NCBI GenBank assembly: GCA_013822345.1
Contig: PNKH01000015.1
Span: forward strand, 25,956-89,955
Origin: Isosphaera sp.
GTDB lineage: Bacteria > Planctomycetota > Planctomycetia > Gemmatales > Gemmataceae
Length of the DNA stretch: 64,000 nucleotides
Direction of reading: 5' to 3'
Within the stretch, counting starts at the first letter, position 1. Each line of letters begins with the position of its first letter. Positions 1-9,398 of this stretch are shown here, one piece after another. The position numbers and the translations under genes are program-made. A model generated the notes under the pieces. That model had not been told where the DNA came from, did not search any database, and saw nothing but the letters and a program-made list of their open reading frames with translations.

Positions 1-9
1 GGTGCCGTC

Positions 10-3000
10 GTGACCGACTCGTCGTCCCTGGACGACCCGCTCCACGCCGGGTTGGAAGAGTTGCCGCTCGGCGACGCCCCGGAACTGGACCGGGTGTGCG
101 ACGCGTTCGAGGCGGCGTGGCGGGCCGGGAAGCGGCCGCCGGTCGAGGAGTTCGCCGGGTCGGCCGCCGGCGCGCTCCTGTGCGAACTGGTGTGCGTGGA
201 CATCGAGTACCGCCGGGCTGCCGGCGACGAGCCGACCGCCGCCGAGTACCTGGCCCGGTTCCCGTCACTCGACCCCGAGTGGTTGGGGCAGCTCCTGGCC
301 GCCCCGGTCGGCCCGCCGCCGCCCGGCACCCCCGCCGCCGCCAACCGCCTGGGCCGGTTCGAGCTGCTCGCGCAGGTCGGCCGCGGCGCGAGCGGCACCG
401 TCTGGCGGGCGTTCGACCCGCGCCTCAGCCGGGTGGTCGCGCTGAAGGTGCCGCACCCCGGCATGGTCGGCTCGCCGGAGGCCGCCGAGCGGTTCCGCCG
501 CGAGGCCCAGACGGCCGCCGGGCTGACGCACCCCGGGATCGTCGCCGTCCACGACGTGGCGACCGTGGACGGGGCGCCGGTGCTCGTCCAGGACTTCCTC
601 GACGGCGAGTCGCTGCGGGACCGATTGGCGGCGGGTCGCGTTCCGTACCGCGACGCGGCCGGGCTCGCCGCCGACATCGCCGACGCTCTCGCCTACGCCC
701 ACGCCCGGGGCGCCGTCCACCGGGACATCAAGCCGGCGAACGTCGTGGTGACCCGCGACGGCCGGGCGGTGGTCGTCGACTTCGGGCTGGCACTCCAGGA
801 CGGCGGGACGCTCAGCCTGACGGCCGACGGGCAGGTGCTCGGGACGCCGGCGTACATGAGCCCGGAGCAGGCGTCCGGGCGGTCGCACGCGGTCGACGGG
901 CGGTCGGACGTGTACTCGCTCGGGGTGGTGCTGTACGAGATGCTGACCGGCCGCCCGCCGTTCCGGGAGACCCAGGCGGCCCCCCTGCTGCGCCGCGTGA
1001 TCGAGGACGAGCCGCCGCCGCCGCGGGCGTTCGACGACCGCCTGCCGCGCGACCTGGAGACGGTCTGCCTGAAGGCGATGGCGAAGGAGCCGTACCGCCG
1101 GTATGCGTCGGCCGTGGAGTTCGCGGACGACCTGCGGCGGTTCCTGGCCGGGGAGCCGGTCAAGGCCCGGCCGGCGGGCCGGGTCGGGCGCCTGGTCCGG
1201 TGGGTCCGGCGGCACCCGGCGACGGCCGGGCTGGCGGTCGCCACCGCGGTCGCGGCCCTGGTGCTGGTCGGGCTGGCGGTGAGCCTGGCGTACAACGCCC
1301 GGCTGCGGGCCGCGAACGCGGAGACGGCGGCGGCGCTGGCGCTGGAGGCGGAGCAGCGGGAGGCGGCGGAGGCGAGCCGGTACTTCCAGCGGCTGGCCCT
1401 GGCGTCGCGGGAGTGGGAGGAGGGGAACGCCGGGCGGGTCGGGCAGCTCCTCGACGAGTGCCCGCCGGCCCGCCGCGGGTGGGAGTGGGACTACCTCCGC
1501 GGCCTCACCCGCCGCGACCTCCTCACCCTCAAGCACTTCGACGAGGTCGACCTGTCGCGGCAGTTGTCGGCGGTGGCGTACTCCCCGGACGGCGGCCGGC
1601 TGGCGTCGGCGAGTTGGGACGGGAAGGTGCGGGTGTGGGACGCGGCGGCCGGCCGGAAGCTCGGCGAGTTCGCGCTGTTCGACTGGGGGGCGCAGTGCGT
1701 CGCGTGGCACCCGGACGGGCGGCGGCTCGCGGCCGGGGACGTGTTCGGCAAGGTCGTGCTGGTCGACGCGGCGACCGGGCGGGTCGAGCGGACGTTCCGG
1801 GGGAGCAGCCGGGCGGCGTACCGGGTCGCCTTCCGGCCGGACGGCGGGCGCCTGGCGGCCGGCGGCGGGGACGGCCCGTGGGAGACGTCCGACCGCAGCC
1901 GCCGGACCGGCGAGGTCCGGGTGTGGGAGGTCGAGACGGGGCGCGTGGTGTCGGTGCTCGGCGGGTTCGGCCAGGCGGTGACCGGGTTGGCGTACCACCC
2001 GTCCGGGCGAAGGCTGGCGGTCGCCGAGGGGGCGGTCACGACCGCGGGGGCGCTCGGCCGGCCGGGGGCGCTGAGCGTCTGGGACCCGGAGGCGAAGGCG
2101 CGGCTGTGGGGCGGGGTCGGGCACGAGGGGCCGTTGACCGCGGTCGCGTACAGCCCGGACGGCGGCAAGCTGGCGACCGCCGGGTGGGACCGGAGCGTCG
2201 TCCTGTGGGACGCCGATTCGGGTCGGCCGACCGGGACCCTGGTCGGGCACCGGGACTGGGTGCGGGCGGTGGCGTTCGCCCCGGACGGCCGGCACCTGGC
2301 GTCCGGCGGGAGCGACGCGACGGTGGTGGTGTGGGACGCGGCGACCGGCCGGCCGGTGCGGCGGCTCCGCGGCCACACCCAGGGGGTGACCGGGGTGTCG
2401 TACCACCCGACGACCGGGCGGGTGGCGTCGTGCAGCGCGGACAAGACGGTGAAGGTGTGGGACCCGTCGGCCGACCCGGAGGCGCGGGTGCTGGCCGGGG
2501 CCGGGCCGGTTACGGCGGTCGCGTTCCTGCCGGACGGCGGGCTGGTGTCCGCGGGGTATGCGGCGGCCGACGGCGCCGACCCGCGGCCGGCGCTGACCGT
2601 GTGGGACCCGGCGGACGGGTCGGTCCGCGGCCGGGTCGAGGGGCACACCGACCGGATCCTGGGCGTGGCGGTGTCGGCGGACGGGCGGCGGGTCGCGTCC
2701 GGGGGTCGGGACCGGACGGTCCGGCTGTGGGAGGTGTCGGGCGGGGCGGTGGCGGCGGGGCCGGTGGTGGCCGGCCTGCCGAACGTCGTCCGCGGGGTGG
2801 CGCTGCGGCCGGACGGCCGGGTCCTCGCCGGGGCGACGATGCGGACCCTGGCGGCGACGGCGAACGCCGACGAACTGTGGCGGTGGGACCTCCCCGGCGG
2901 TCGCGAACTCGAGCCGGCTCGGTCCACCGGCCAGGGCGGGTCGCTGAACGCCGTCGCCTACGCCCCGGACGGGTCGCTGGTGGCCGCGGCCTCCACCGGC

Positions 3001-3429
3001 GGGGTGATCGTGTTGTGGGACGAGGAGTCGGGGCGGGAGGTGGCCCAACTGGACCGCCACACCCGGATGGCGGCGTGCGTCGCGTTCAGCGCGGGCGGCC
3101 GGTTCCTGGCGTCCGGGGGCCAGGACCACGAGGCCCGGGTCTGGGACCTGGCCCTGCTCCGGCGCGGGGAGAAGCCGAAGTTGGTCGCGACCCTGCGGGG
3201 CCACGCGCGGGGGGTGGCGGCGGTGGCGTTCAGCCCGGACGGGTCCCGGCTGGCGACCGGCGGGGAGGACGCGACGGTCAAGATCTGGGACGTCCGGTCC
3301 GGGCAGGAGGCGCTGACCCTGACCGGCCACACCGACGCCGTGACCGGGGTGGCGTTCAGCCCGAACGGGCAGCTGGTCGCCTCGTCGAGCCACGACGGCA
3401 CCGTCCGCCTGTGGGGGGCCGACCGGTGA
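10..3429 (+). CDS. Membrane Ser/Thr protein kinase with C-terminal WD40 repeats
   Basis: Predicted receptor-like kinase of 1139 residues. A roughly 110-residue N-terminal region precedes a Hanks-type kinase domain at about residues 113-385, with glycine loop GRGASG, the VALKV lysine, catalytic HRDIKPAN near 236-243 and DFG near 256. One transmembrane helix follows at about 404-428, then a short coiled-coil and the linker motif RGWEWDYL near 490. The rest (about 505-1137) is a long run of WD40 repeats, many reading 'SPDG..LA' then 'VRVWD', enough for about two propellers. By family analogy the kinase is cytoplasmic and the propeller is on the far side of the membrane or acts as a docking platform. 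The start is GTG only nine bases into the window, so an upstream start cannot be excluded. The gene lies on the integrase-tail side of the scar at 3.4-3.7 kb and could belong to an integrated element. Confidence 0.9.
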   Translation: MTDSSSLDDPLHAGLEELPLGDAPELDRVCDAFEAAWRAGKRPPVEEFAGSAAGALLCELVCVDIEYRRAAGDEPTAAEYLARFPSLDPEWLGQLLAAPVGPPPPGTPAAANRLGRFELLAQVGRGASGTVWRAFDPRLSRVVALKVPHPGMVGSPEAAERFRREAQTAAGLTHPGIVAVHDVATVDGAPVLVQDFLDGESLRDRLAAGRVPYRDAAGLAADIADALAYAHARGAVHRDIKPANVVVTRDGRAVVVDFGLALQDGGTLSLTADGQVLGTPAYMSPEQASGRSHAVDGRSDVYSLGVVLYEMLTGRPPFRETQAAPLLRRVIEDEPPPPRAFDDRLPRDLETVCLKAMAKEPYRRYASAVEFADDLRRFLAGEPVKARPAGRVGRLVRWVRRHPATAGLAVATAVAALVLVGLAVSLAYNARLRAANAETAAALALEAEQREAAEASRYFQRLALASREWEEGNAGRVGQLLDECPPARRGWEWDYLRGLTRRDLLTLKHFDEVDLSRQLSAVAYSPDGGRLASASWDGKVRVWDAAAGRKLGEFALFDWGAQCVAWHPDGRRLAAGDVFGKVVLVDAATGRVERTFRGSSRAAYRVAFRPDGGRLAAGGGDGPWETSDRSRRTGEVRVWEVETGRVVSVLGGFGQAVTGLAYHPSGRRLAVAEGAVTTAGALGRPGALSVWDPEAKARLWGGVGHEGPLTAVAYSPDGGKLATAGWDRSVVLWDADSGRPTGTLVGHRDWVRAVAFAPDGRHLASGGSDATVVVWDAATGRPVRRLRGHTQGVTGVSYHPTTGRVASCSADKTVKVWDPSADPEARVLAGAGPVTAVAFLPDGGLVSAGYAAADGADPRPALTVWDPADGSVRGRVEGHTDRILGVAVSADGRRVASGGRDRTVRLWEVSGGAVAAGPVVAGLPNVVRGVALRPDGRVLAGATMRTLAATANADELWRWDLPGGRELEPARSTGQGGSLNAVAYAPDGSLVAAASTGGVIVLWDEESGREVAQLDRHTRMAACVAFSAGGRFLASGGQDHEARVWDLALLRRGEKPKLVATLRGHARGVAAVAFSPDGSRLATGGEDATVKIWDVRSGQEALTLTGHTDAVTGVAFSPNGQLVASSSHDGTVRLWGADR

Positions 3430-3436
3430 AACCTGA

Positions 3437-3633
3437 CTACCCGGGGGGCGAGGGTGTGGTACGCACCATCGCCACCATCCCGGCTCGGATCGGCTCGGGC
3501 AGTGTTCCCCACCTCTCGACGAGTTGTGCCAAGTCGGGTGAAACCCGGGAGAGGAACGCCAAGCAGGACGCCAAGTGTTCGGCGTCAGTCGCGGAAGTCG
3601 TTACCGAGTCGGCCGATGCGGACGCCGGTGCGC
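3437..3633 (-). pseudogene. C-terminal tail of a tyrosine integrase (remnant)
   Basis: The minus strand encodes an open tail ending in a TAG at 3437-3439. Its last 50 residues include the stretches SPDLAQLVERWGTLPEP and IRAGMVAMVR, which resemble the conserved C-terminus I recall from planctomycete phage-type integrases (a 'pLa.lv..W..LPe.iRagi.amv' pattern). No catalytic integrase domain (R..HxxR..Y) is present upstream in this frame. Instead the reading frame runs unbroken into the antisense strand of the tRNA-Sec half at 3634-3698 (PTGFEDR) and then into hutU antisense. I read it as the part of an integrase gene beyond its internal att core, left behind after recombination. The family assignment is from memory of the tail pattern, hence moderate confidence. 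Confidence 0.5.
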
Positions 3634-3698
3634 GGTCTTCAAAACCAGTGGGGGGTGTGAGCAACGCCCCCAGTGGGTTCGATTCCCATACACCCCCG
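3634..3698 (+). other. 3' half of a tRNA-Sec gene, probable attachment site
   Basis: The segment carries the features of the 3' half of a bacterial selenocysteine tRNA. There is an anticodon loop CTTCAAA at 3637-3643 with anticodon TCA (3639-3641), and a 3-bp closing stem GGT/ACC. A long variable arm has G3650-G3654 pairing with C3667-C3671. The T arm (stem 3673-3677/3685-3689, loop TTCGATT) is followed by an eight-base acceptor strand ACACCCCC (3690-3697) and discriminator G3698. The sequence upstream of 3634 offers no GGGGGTGT acceptor strand and no D arm, and the outer anticodon stem does not pair. The tRNA is therefore incomplete, and the break falls at the anticodon stem, a usual crossover point for tyrosine integrases. 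The 3' end abuts the hutU stop codon (3700-3702). Confidence 0.7.
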
Positions 3699-3699
3699 C

Positions 3700-5358
3700 T
3701 CAGCCCCCGCCCGCCGGCAGGTCCAGACGGTGCTCCCGGGCGCACCGCCGGGCCGCCTCGTACCCGGCGTCGGCGTGCCGCATCACCCCCGTCCCCGGGT
3801 CGTTCCACAGCACCCGCCCCACCCGCCGGCCCGCCGCCGCCGTCCCGTCGCACACCACCACCACCCCGGCGTGCTGGCTGTACCCCATCCCCACGCCCCC
3901 GCCGTGGTGCAGCGACACCCACGTCGCCCCGCCCGCCGTGTTCAAGAGCGCGTTCAACAGCGGCCAGTCCGACACCGCGTCCGACCCGTCCCGCATCCCC
4001 TCCGTCTCCCGGTTCGGGCTCGCCACCGACCCCGAGTCGAGGTGGTCCCGGCCGATCACCACCGGGGCCGCCAGCTCCCCGCTCGCCACCATCTCGTTGA
4101 ACGCCCGCCCGACCCGCGCCCGGTCCCGCAGCCCGAGCCAGCAGATCCGCGCCGGCAGCCCCTGGAACGCCACCCGCTCCCCGGCCAGGTCCAGCCACCG
4201 GTGCAGGTGCGGGTCGTCCGGGATCAGCTCCTTCACCTTCGCGTCGGTCCGGCGGATGTCGGCCGGGTCCCCGGACAGCGCCACCCAGCGGAACGGCCCG
4301 ACCCCCTCGCAGAACAGCGGCCGGAGGTACGCCGGCACGAACCCGGGGATGTCGAACGCGTCCGCCACCCCCTCGTCCTTCGCCGCCTGGCGGATGTTGT
4401 TCCCGTAGTCGACGGCCACCGCCCCGCGCCGCCGCAACTCCAGCATCGCCCGGACGTGCGCCGCCATCGACCGCTTCGCCGCGGCCACCACGGCGTCCGG
4501 CATGACGCTCGCCTTCGCCCGCCACTCGGTCAGCGTCCACCCCTGCGGCAGGTAGCCGTTCAGCGGGTCGTGGGCGCTCGTCTGGTCGGTCACCACGTGC
4601 GGCGTCTCGCCGCGGCGGACCAGCTCCGCGCACACGTCCGCCGCGTTCCCGACCAGCCCGACCGACACCCCGCGCCCCGACCGCACCACCGCCAGCGCCT
4701 CGTCGAGCGTCGCGGCCTTGCGGTCCAGGTAGCGCGTCCGGAGGCGGAAGTCGATCCGCGTCTCGTCGCACTCGACGGCCAGCATCGAGAACCCGGCCAT
4801 CGTCGCGGCGAGCGGCTGCGCCCCGCCCATCCCGCCGAGCCCGCCGGTCAGGATCCAGCGCCCACCGGCATCCCCGCCGAAGTGCTTCTTCGCCACCGCC
4901 GCGAACGTCTCGTACGTCCCCTGCACGATCCCCTGGGTGCCGATGTAGACCCAGCTCCCGGCCGTCATCTGGCCGTACATCATCAGGCCCTTGCGGTCGA
5001 GCTCGTGGAAGTGCTCCCACGTCGCCCACCGGGGGACCAGGTTCGAGTTCGCGATGAGCACCCGCGGGGCGTCCGGGTGGGTCGGGAACACCCCGACCGG
5101 CTTCCCCGACTGCACCAACAGCGTCTCGTCGTCCCCGAGCCGCCGCAGCACCTCGACGATCTTGTCGAAGCACTCCCAATCGCGGGCGGCCCGGCCGATC
5201 CCGCCGTACACGACGAGGTCGGCCGGCCGCTCGGCGACCTCCGGGTCGAGGTTGTTCATCAGCATCCGCAGGGCGGCCTCGGTCTGCCACGACCGGCAGG
5301 TGAGGGCGGGGCCGCGCGGCGCCCGGATCGTCCGGGACGGGTCGGTGCGGGTGCTCAT
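3700..5358 (-). CDS. hutU: Urocanate hydratase
   Basis: Second step of histidine degradation: converts urocanate to 4-imidazolone-5-propionate with tightly bound NAD+, in the cytoplasm. The 552-residue product has the family's usual length. It shows the NAD-binding motif [10 protein letters not shown] near residues 170-180, the urocanase signature around the conserved cysteine in ARICWLG (about residue 405) and [13 protein letters not shown] near the C-terminus. The ATG at 5358 overlaps the hutG stop as ATGA, so translation is probably coupled. The gene is last in the hutI-hutG-hutU unit and its stop codon touches the tRNA-Sec half, so any integrated element lies directly downstream. Identification is secure; only the start ([10 protein letters not shown]) rests on the overlap. 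Confidence 0.97.
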   Translation of the reverse strand: MSTRTDPSRTIRAPRGPALTCRSWQTEAALRMLMNNLDPEVAERPADLVVYGGIGRAARDWECFDKIVEVLRRLGDDETLLVQSGKPVGVFPTHPDAPRVLIANSNLVPRWATWEHFHELDRKGLMMYGQMTAGSWVYIGTQGIVQGTYETFAAVAKKHFGGDAGGRWILTGGLGGMGGAQPLAATMAGFSMLAVECDETRIDFRLRTRYLDRKAATLDEALAVVRSGRGVSVGLVGNAADVCAELVRRGETPHVVTDQTSAHDPLNGYLPQGWTLTEWRAKASVMPDAVVAAAKRSMAAHVRAMLELRRRGAVAVDYGNNIRQAAKDEGVADAFDIPGFVPAYLRPLFCEGVGPFRWVALSGDPADIRRTDAKVKELIPDDPHLHRWLDLAGERVAFQGLPARICWLGLRDRARVGRAFNEMVASGELAAPVVIGRDHLDSGSVASPNRETEGMRDGSDAVSDWPLLNALLNTAGGATWVSLHHGGGVGMGYSQHAGVVVVCDGTAAAGRRVGRVLWNDPGTGVMRHADAGYEAARRCAREHRLDLPAGGG

Positions 5359-6281
5359 CGGCAGCAGTTCCAGGTGAGGGCCGCGGTCCACGCCAGCCGG
5401 GCCGCGACGCGGCCGCCGTTGCCGTCGGGGTCGAGGGCCGGGTTCAGCTCCACCACGTCCAGGGCGGCCACCTTCCGGGTGGCGAGGACGTGCCGGACGA
5501 GCAGGTCGACCGACTCGAGCGGCACCCCGTACCCGGCCGGGGCGCTGACCGCCGGCATCGTCGCCGCCGGCAGGACGTCGAGGTCGAGGCTGAGGTGGAC
5601 GAGGTCGACCCCGCCGGCGAACGCCGCGGCGGCGGCCAGGGCCCGGTCGAGCCGCCACGGGGCGAGGCCGGTGTCCGCCACCGTCTCGGCGTTCAGGTCC
5701 ATCGCCCGCCGGAGGAGGGCGGGCGTGTTCGCCGGGGCGGCGACCCCGAGGCACAGGTAGCGGAACGGCCGGCCGTTCGCCGCACACCACCTCGCCATCT
5801 GGAGGAACGGGGTGCCGGAGTTCCCCGGCTCGTCGGCCCGCAGGTCGAGGTGGGCGTCGACGTTGATCACGCCGACGGTCGCGTCCGGCTTCGCCGCGAC
5901 GAGCCCCTGGAACGTCCCCCACGCGGTCTCGTGCCCGCCGCCGAGCACCAGCGGCCGGTGGCCGTCGGCGACCAGCCCGGCCACGACCTCGGCCAGCCGG
6001 GACTGCGCCCCTTCCATGTCCGCGTCGTCGCACCGCACGTCGCCGGCGTCGTAGACCGGGCCGGCCTCCTGCCACGCCAGGTTTGCCAGCGCCGAGCGGA
6101 TCGCCCGCGGGCCGTCCTTCGCCCCGACCCGCCCGCCGTTCCGCCGCACCCCCTCGTCACACATGAACCCGACCAGCACCACCCCCGACTGACAGCCCGG
6201 TGTCAACGGCCCGACCTTCTGGTGCCAGCGGACGGCACTCGGGCCGTCGGCCGCGTCCACCCGGCCCGTCCACACGCTCAT
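5355..6281 (-). CDS. hutG: Formimidoylglutamase (arginase family)
   Basis: Last step of the four-enzyme hut pathway: hydrolyses N-formimino-L-glutamate to glutamate and formamide. The 308-residue protein has the manganese-binding motifs of the ureohydrolase fold: [19 protein letters not shown] and SLDLDVLP. I chose the ATG at 6281 because the product then begins MSVWTGRVD, the usual HutG N-terminus, one base after the hutI stop codon. An ATG at 6293 would add four residues and overlap hutI by 11 bases. Neither has a clear Shine-Dalgarno, which fits translational coupling. HutG rather than HutF implies the direct formamide-releasing branch. Ureohydrolases resemble one another (agmatinase, arginase), so the assignment leans partly on context. 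Confidence 0.93.
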   Translation of the reverse strand: MSVWTGRVDAADGPSAVRWHQKVGPLTPGCQSGVVLVGFMCDEGVRRNGGRVGAKDGPRAIRSALANLAWQEAGPVYDAGDVRCDDADMEGAQSRLAEVVAGLVADGHRPLVLGGGHETAWGTFQGLVAAKPDATVGVINVDAHLDLRADEPGNSGTPFLQMARWCAANGRPFRYLCLGVAAPANTPALLRRAMDLNAETVADTGLAPWRLDRALAAAAAFAGGVDLVHLSLDLDVLPAATMPAVSAPAGYGVPLESVDLLVRHVLATRKVAALDVVELNPALDPDGNGGRVAARLAWTAALTWNCCR

Positions 6282-6282
6282 G

Positions 6283-7530
6283 TCAGGCGTCATGGGCCAC
6301 CCCGCCGGCCATCCGCACCCGCAGCGGGTTGACACCCAGTTGACACACGATCTCCGCCGGGTGCGTTGCGTCCCACAGGAGGAGGTCCGCCCGCTTCCCG
6401 GGCGCGATCGTGCCGAGCCGGTCGGCGCGGCCGAGCGCCTTCGCCGCCTCCCGGGTCGCCCCGGCCAGCGCCTCCGCCGGCGTCAGCCCGTACAGCACGC
6501 ACGCCAGGTTCATCGCCAGCCGGAGCGACGCGAACGGCGACGTGCCCGGGTTCGCGTCCGTCGCCACCGCCAGCGGCACCCCCGCCGCCCGCAGCGCCTC
6601 GACCGGCGGCTTCTGCTTCTCGCGAAGGAAGTAGAACGCCCCGGGTAGCAGGACCGCCACCGTCCCGGCGGCCGCCAGCGCCGCCACCCCGGAGGCGTCC
6701 AGGTACTCGAGGTGGTCGGCGGACCAGCCGCCGTGCCGGGCGACCAGTTCCGCCCCGCGCGAGTTCGACAACTGCTCGACGTGCCCCTTCACCGCCAGGT
6801 GGTGCCGCCGGGCCGCCGCGAAGATCCGGTCGCACTGGGCCGGCGTGAACGCGATGTGCTCGCAGAACACGTCCACCGCTTCCGCCAGCCCGTCCCGGGC
6901 GGCCGCCGGGATCATCTCGTCGACGATCAACGAGACGTAGTCGTCGGCCCGGCCGGCGAACTCCGGCGGGACCGCGTGCGCGGCCAGGAGCGTCGGCGAC
7001 ACCGCGACTGGGATGTAGTCCTGAGTCCCCAACCGCCGCGCCGCCCGCAGCAGCTTCAGCTCGTCGGCGGTGGTCAGCCCGTACCCGGACTTGATCTCGA
7101 CGCACGTCACGCCTTCGGCGGCGAGCGCCCGCAGCCGCGGAAAGGCGGCCTTGGCCAGGTCGTCCTCGGACAGGTCGCGGGTCGCCCGGACGGTCGACAG
7201 GATGCCGCCGCCGGCCCGGGCGATGTCGGCGTACGGCACCCCGGCCAGCCGCTGCTCCCACTCGTCCGCCCGCGACCCGCCGTACACCAGGTGCGTGTGG
7301 CAGTCGATCAGCCCGGGGGTGACGAGCCGGCCGCCGCAGTCGGTGACCCGCCCGCCGAAGGCGCGGACGGCCGGGTCGTCCGGCGGGAGGACGGCGGCGA
7401 CCGTGTCGCCGCGGACGGCGACCGCCCACCCGTCGCGCATCCCGTACGGCCCGGGGGCGGCGGGGTCGAAGGTGGCGAGGCGGGCGTTCGCCCACAGGGC
7501 GTCGGCGGTGCGGGGGCCGGCGGGGTCCAT
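6283..7530 (-). CDS. hutI: Imidazolonepropionase
   Basis: Third step of histidine degradation: opens imidazolone-propionate to N-formimino-glutamate. The product is 415 residues, an amidohydrolase fold. It carries the metal-binding DCHTHLVYGG motif about 70 residues in, the family-specific KSGYGL, the KGHVEQLSNSRG segment, and the catalytic ATDANPGTSP near the C-terminus. The ATG at 7530 follows a GGGGTG-like run; the reading frame stays open upstream to 8052 but crosses an intergenic palindrome, so the longer form is rejected. It is first in the hutI-hutG-hutU unit, so a promoter probably lies in 7531-8054. No hutC-like repressor gene or recognisable operator was seen. Confidence 0.96.
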   Translation of the reverse strand: MDPAGPRTADALWANARLATFDPAAPGPYGMRDGWAVAVRGDTVAAVLPPDDPAVRAFGGRVTDCGGRLVTPGLIDCHTHLVYGGSRADEWEQRLAGVPYADIARAGGGILSTVRATRDLSEDDLAKAAFPRLRALAAEGVTCVEIKSGYGLTTADELKLLRAARRLGTQDYIPVAVSPTLLAAHAVPPEFAGRADDYVSLIVDEMIPAAARDGLAEAVDVFCEHIAFTPAQCDRIFAAARRHHLAVKGHVEQLSNSRGAELVARHGGWSADHLEYLDASGVAALAAAGTVAVLLPGAFYFLREKQKPPVEALRAAGVPLAVATDANPGTSPFASLRLAMNLACVLYGLTPAEALAGATREAAKALGRADRLGTIAPGKRADLLLWDATHPAEIVCQLGVNPLRVRMAGGVAHDA

Positions 7531-7837
7531 ACCCCGCCATTTCACCCCCGGGCGGCGCGGCCGGCAACGGCAATGTCCCCCGCCGGCCCGGCATTCCCCC
7601 CGGTCGCGGCAACTCCCCGCCCGCTCCCCCGCCGACCCGCGAAGCCGCTCCTCGCGTCCGCCGTCCACGGCGGCGTCCGCGACACGCAGCGGCTCGGGCC
7701 GGAGGCGGACGAGTTCGCGTCGAGCACCGGGACGCGCGGCCCCGCGGGGTGACCGGGTCGGGGTTGCGGGCCGGCCGGCGGGCGGGGTAGGGTGTGGCCG
7801 GTTCCCCGCAGGCCGTCGGGTATCTCGGTCGGTGGTG

Positions 7838-8005
7838 CCCCTCACCCGGCCCGGCGAAGCGCCGGGCCGACCTCTCCCCGGCGGGGAGAGGTGGGGGCGG
7901 TGCCCCCCTCGTGAGGTCACCGACCCGGGGAGCCACGGAGGAGGCCGGCCACACCCACCTCTCCCCGCCGGGGAGAGGTCGCCGGCTCCGCCGGCGGGTG
8001 AGGGG
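7838..8005. repeat. Compound palindromic intergenic element
   Basis: This lies in the 524-base gap between hutI and the AMP ligase. Outer arms CCCCTCACCC (7838-7847) and GGGTGAGGGG (7996-8005) bracket at least two inner hairpins, including an ACCTCTCCCC...GGGGAGAGGT pair on each side. A close relative lies at 49161-49364. It encodes nothing plausible. The remainder of the gap (7531-7837 and 8006-8054) shows no gene. Confidence 0.8.
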
Positions 8006-8054
8006 AAACCACCCGCCGCGAGACCCCGGCCGCGTCGCCCCCACCGGAGCACGG

Positions 8055-9398
8055 ATGCTCGACTTCCTGAACCGACACCTCCTCCAACCGTTCGCGGCGT
8101 GGCGGGCCGGGAGTCGCCACCTCCGCCACTACCGCGACCTGCGCCGCACCCAGTTCGACCCGCCGGAGGTCGTCGCCGCCCGGCAGTTCGCCGCCCTCCA
8201 GGCCCAGCTCCACCACGCCTACGCCCACGTCCCGTACTACCGCGCCGCGTGGGGCCGGGCCGGCGTCCACCCGTCCGACGTCAAGTCGCCCGCCGACCTC
8301 GCCGCCTTCCCGGTCCTCACCAAGGCTGACATCCGCCGGCACGGCCGCGCCCTGATCGCCGCCGGGTACGAGGTGTCGAAGCTGCGGCTGAAGCGCACCT
8401 CCGGGTCGACCGGGGTGCCGCTCGACGTGTACGTCGACGAGCCGGCGGTGCAGTGGAAGGCGGCCTGCACCCTGCGGTCCGACGAGTGGAGCGGGTGGCG
8501 GCTCGGGCAGCGGGTGGCGAAGGTGTGGGGGAACCCCGAGTACCGCCAGTTCGGCCTCCGCGGCCGGCTCCGCAACCTGCTCCTCGACCGGGCCGCGTAC
8601 CTCGACACCCTGAACCTCACCGCCGACCGGATCGCGGCGTTCGCCGCCCGCCTCCGCCGGCACCGCCCCGGCCTGCTGTTCGGCCACGCCCACTCGCTGT
8701 ACCTGCTGGCCTGTTCCCTGGAGAAGTCGGGCGTCACCGACGTCCGGCCGAACGGCATCATCTCGACCGCGATGCCGCTGCACGACTGGCAGCGGGCGGT
8801 GATCGAGCGGGTGTTCGGGTGCCCGGCGACGAACCGGTACGGGTGCGAGGAGGTGAGCCTGATCGCGAGCGAGTGCGAGGAGCACCGCGGCCTCCACCTG
8901 AACGCCGACGGGGTGTTCGCCGAGGTCCCGGCGGACGGCAAGCTCCTCGTCACCGACCTGGCGAACCGGGCGATGCCGCTGATCCGGTACCGGGTCGGGG
9001 ACGTGGTGGCGCCGTCGGACCGGCGGTGCCGGTGCGGCCGCGGGCTGCCGCTCATCGAGCGCGTCGAAGGCCGCGACGCCGACTACCTGGTCACCCCGGA
9101 CGGCCGGCTGATCTCCGGCATCTCGCTGACCGAGAACTTCGCCCTGCACATCCCCGGCACCGCCCAGGTGCAGTTGGTACAGGAGTCGCTAACGCACGTC
9201 CGCATCCGGCTCGTCGCCGACGACGGGTTCGGCCCGGACAGCCGGCGGAGGATCGGCAAGCTGGTCGCCGAGACGTTCGGCCCCGGGGTGCGGCACGACG
9301 TGGAGGTGGTCGACGCGATCCCGCAGGAGGCGTCCGGGAAGTACCGGTTCTGCATCTCGAAGGTCACCCGCGACCAGCCGGAGGCGGTGACCGCGTGA
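8055..9398 (+). CDS. CapK/PaaK-like AMP-dependent ligase
   Basis: Adenylate-forming enzyme of 447 residues related to phenylacetate-CoA ligase and the capsule protein CapK. It has the phosphate-binding motif TSGSTGVPL in the first third, the RYGCEEVSLIASEC segment in the middle, and a C-terminal lobe with RYRVGD and a final SGKYRF. The substrate is unknown. The overlap (GTGA) with a family 2 glycosyltransferase suggests a role in exopolysaccharide or cell-surface glycan assembly rather than in phenylacetate catabolism, since no paa genes are nearby. The ATG at 8055 (MLDFLNRHLLQPF) is preferred over upstream in-frame starts because those would translate the palindromic element at 7838-8005. 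Confidence 0.85.
   Translation: MLDFLNRHLLQPFAAWRAGSRHLRHYRDLRRTQFDPPEVVAARQFAALQAQLHHAYAHVPYYRAAWGRAGVHPSDVKSPADLAAFPVLTKADIRRHGRALIAAGYEVSKLRLKRTSGSTGVPLDVYVDEPAVQWKAACTLRSDEWSGWRLGQRVAKVWGNPEYRQFGLRGRLRNLLLDRAAYLDTLNLTADRIAAFAARLRRHRPGLLFGHAHSLYLLACSLEKSGVTDVRPNGIISTAMPLHDWQRAVIERVFGCPATNRYGCEEVSLIASECEEHRGLHLNADGVFAEVPADGKLLVTDLANRAMPLIRYRVGDVVAPSDRRCRCGRGLPLIERVEGRDADYLVTPDGRLISGISLTENFALHIPGTAQVQLVQESLTHVRIRLVADDGFGPDSRRRIGKLVAETFGPGVRHDVEVVDAIPQEASGKYRFCISKVTRDQPEAVTA

Noticed and set aside
3454..3660. Small plus-strand frame across the integrase tail
   Set aside because: Runs through the tRNA half and opposite the integrase tail; no ribosome site or recognisable protein.
3604..3698. 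A complete tRNA-Sec gene
   Set aside because: The 3' half is convincing but the preceding 30 bases cannot form an acceptor strand complementary to ACACCCCC, nor a D arm; only three anticodon-stem pairs remain. Treated as a half gene at an attachment site.
6282..6293. Longer hutG start at 6293 (MTPDMSV)
   Set aside because: Possible, but MSVWTGRVD matches the family's usual N-terminus and its ATG sits one base past the hutI stop.
7542..7727. Possible 61-codon minus-strand gene upstream of hutI
   Set aside because: No ribosome site, no motif, and low-complexity Arg/Gly/Ser composition; more likely leader sequence.
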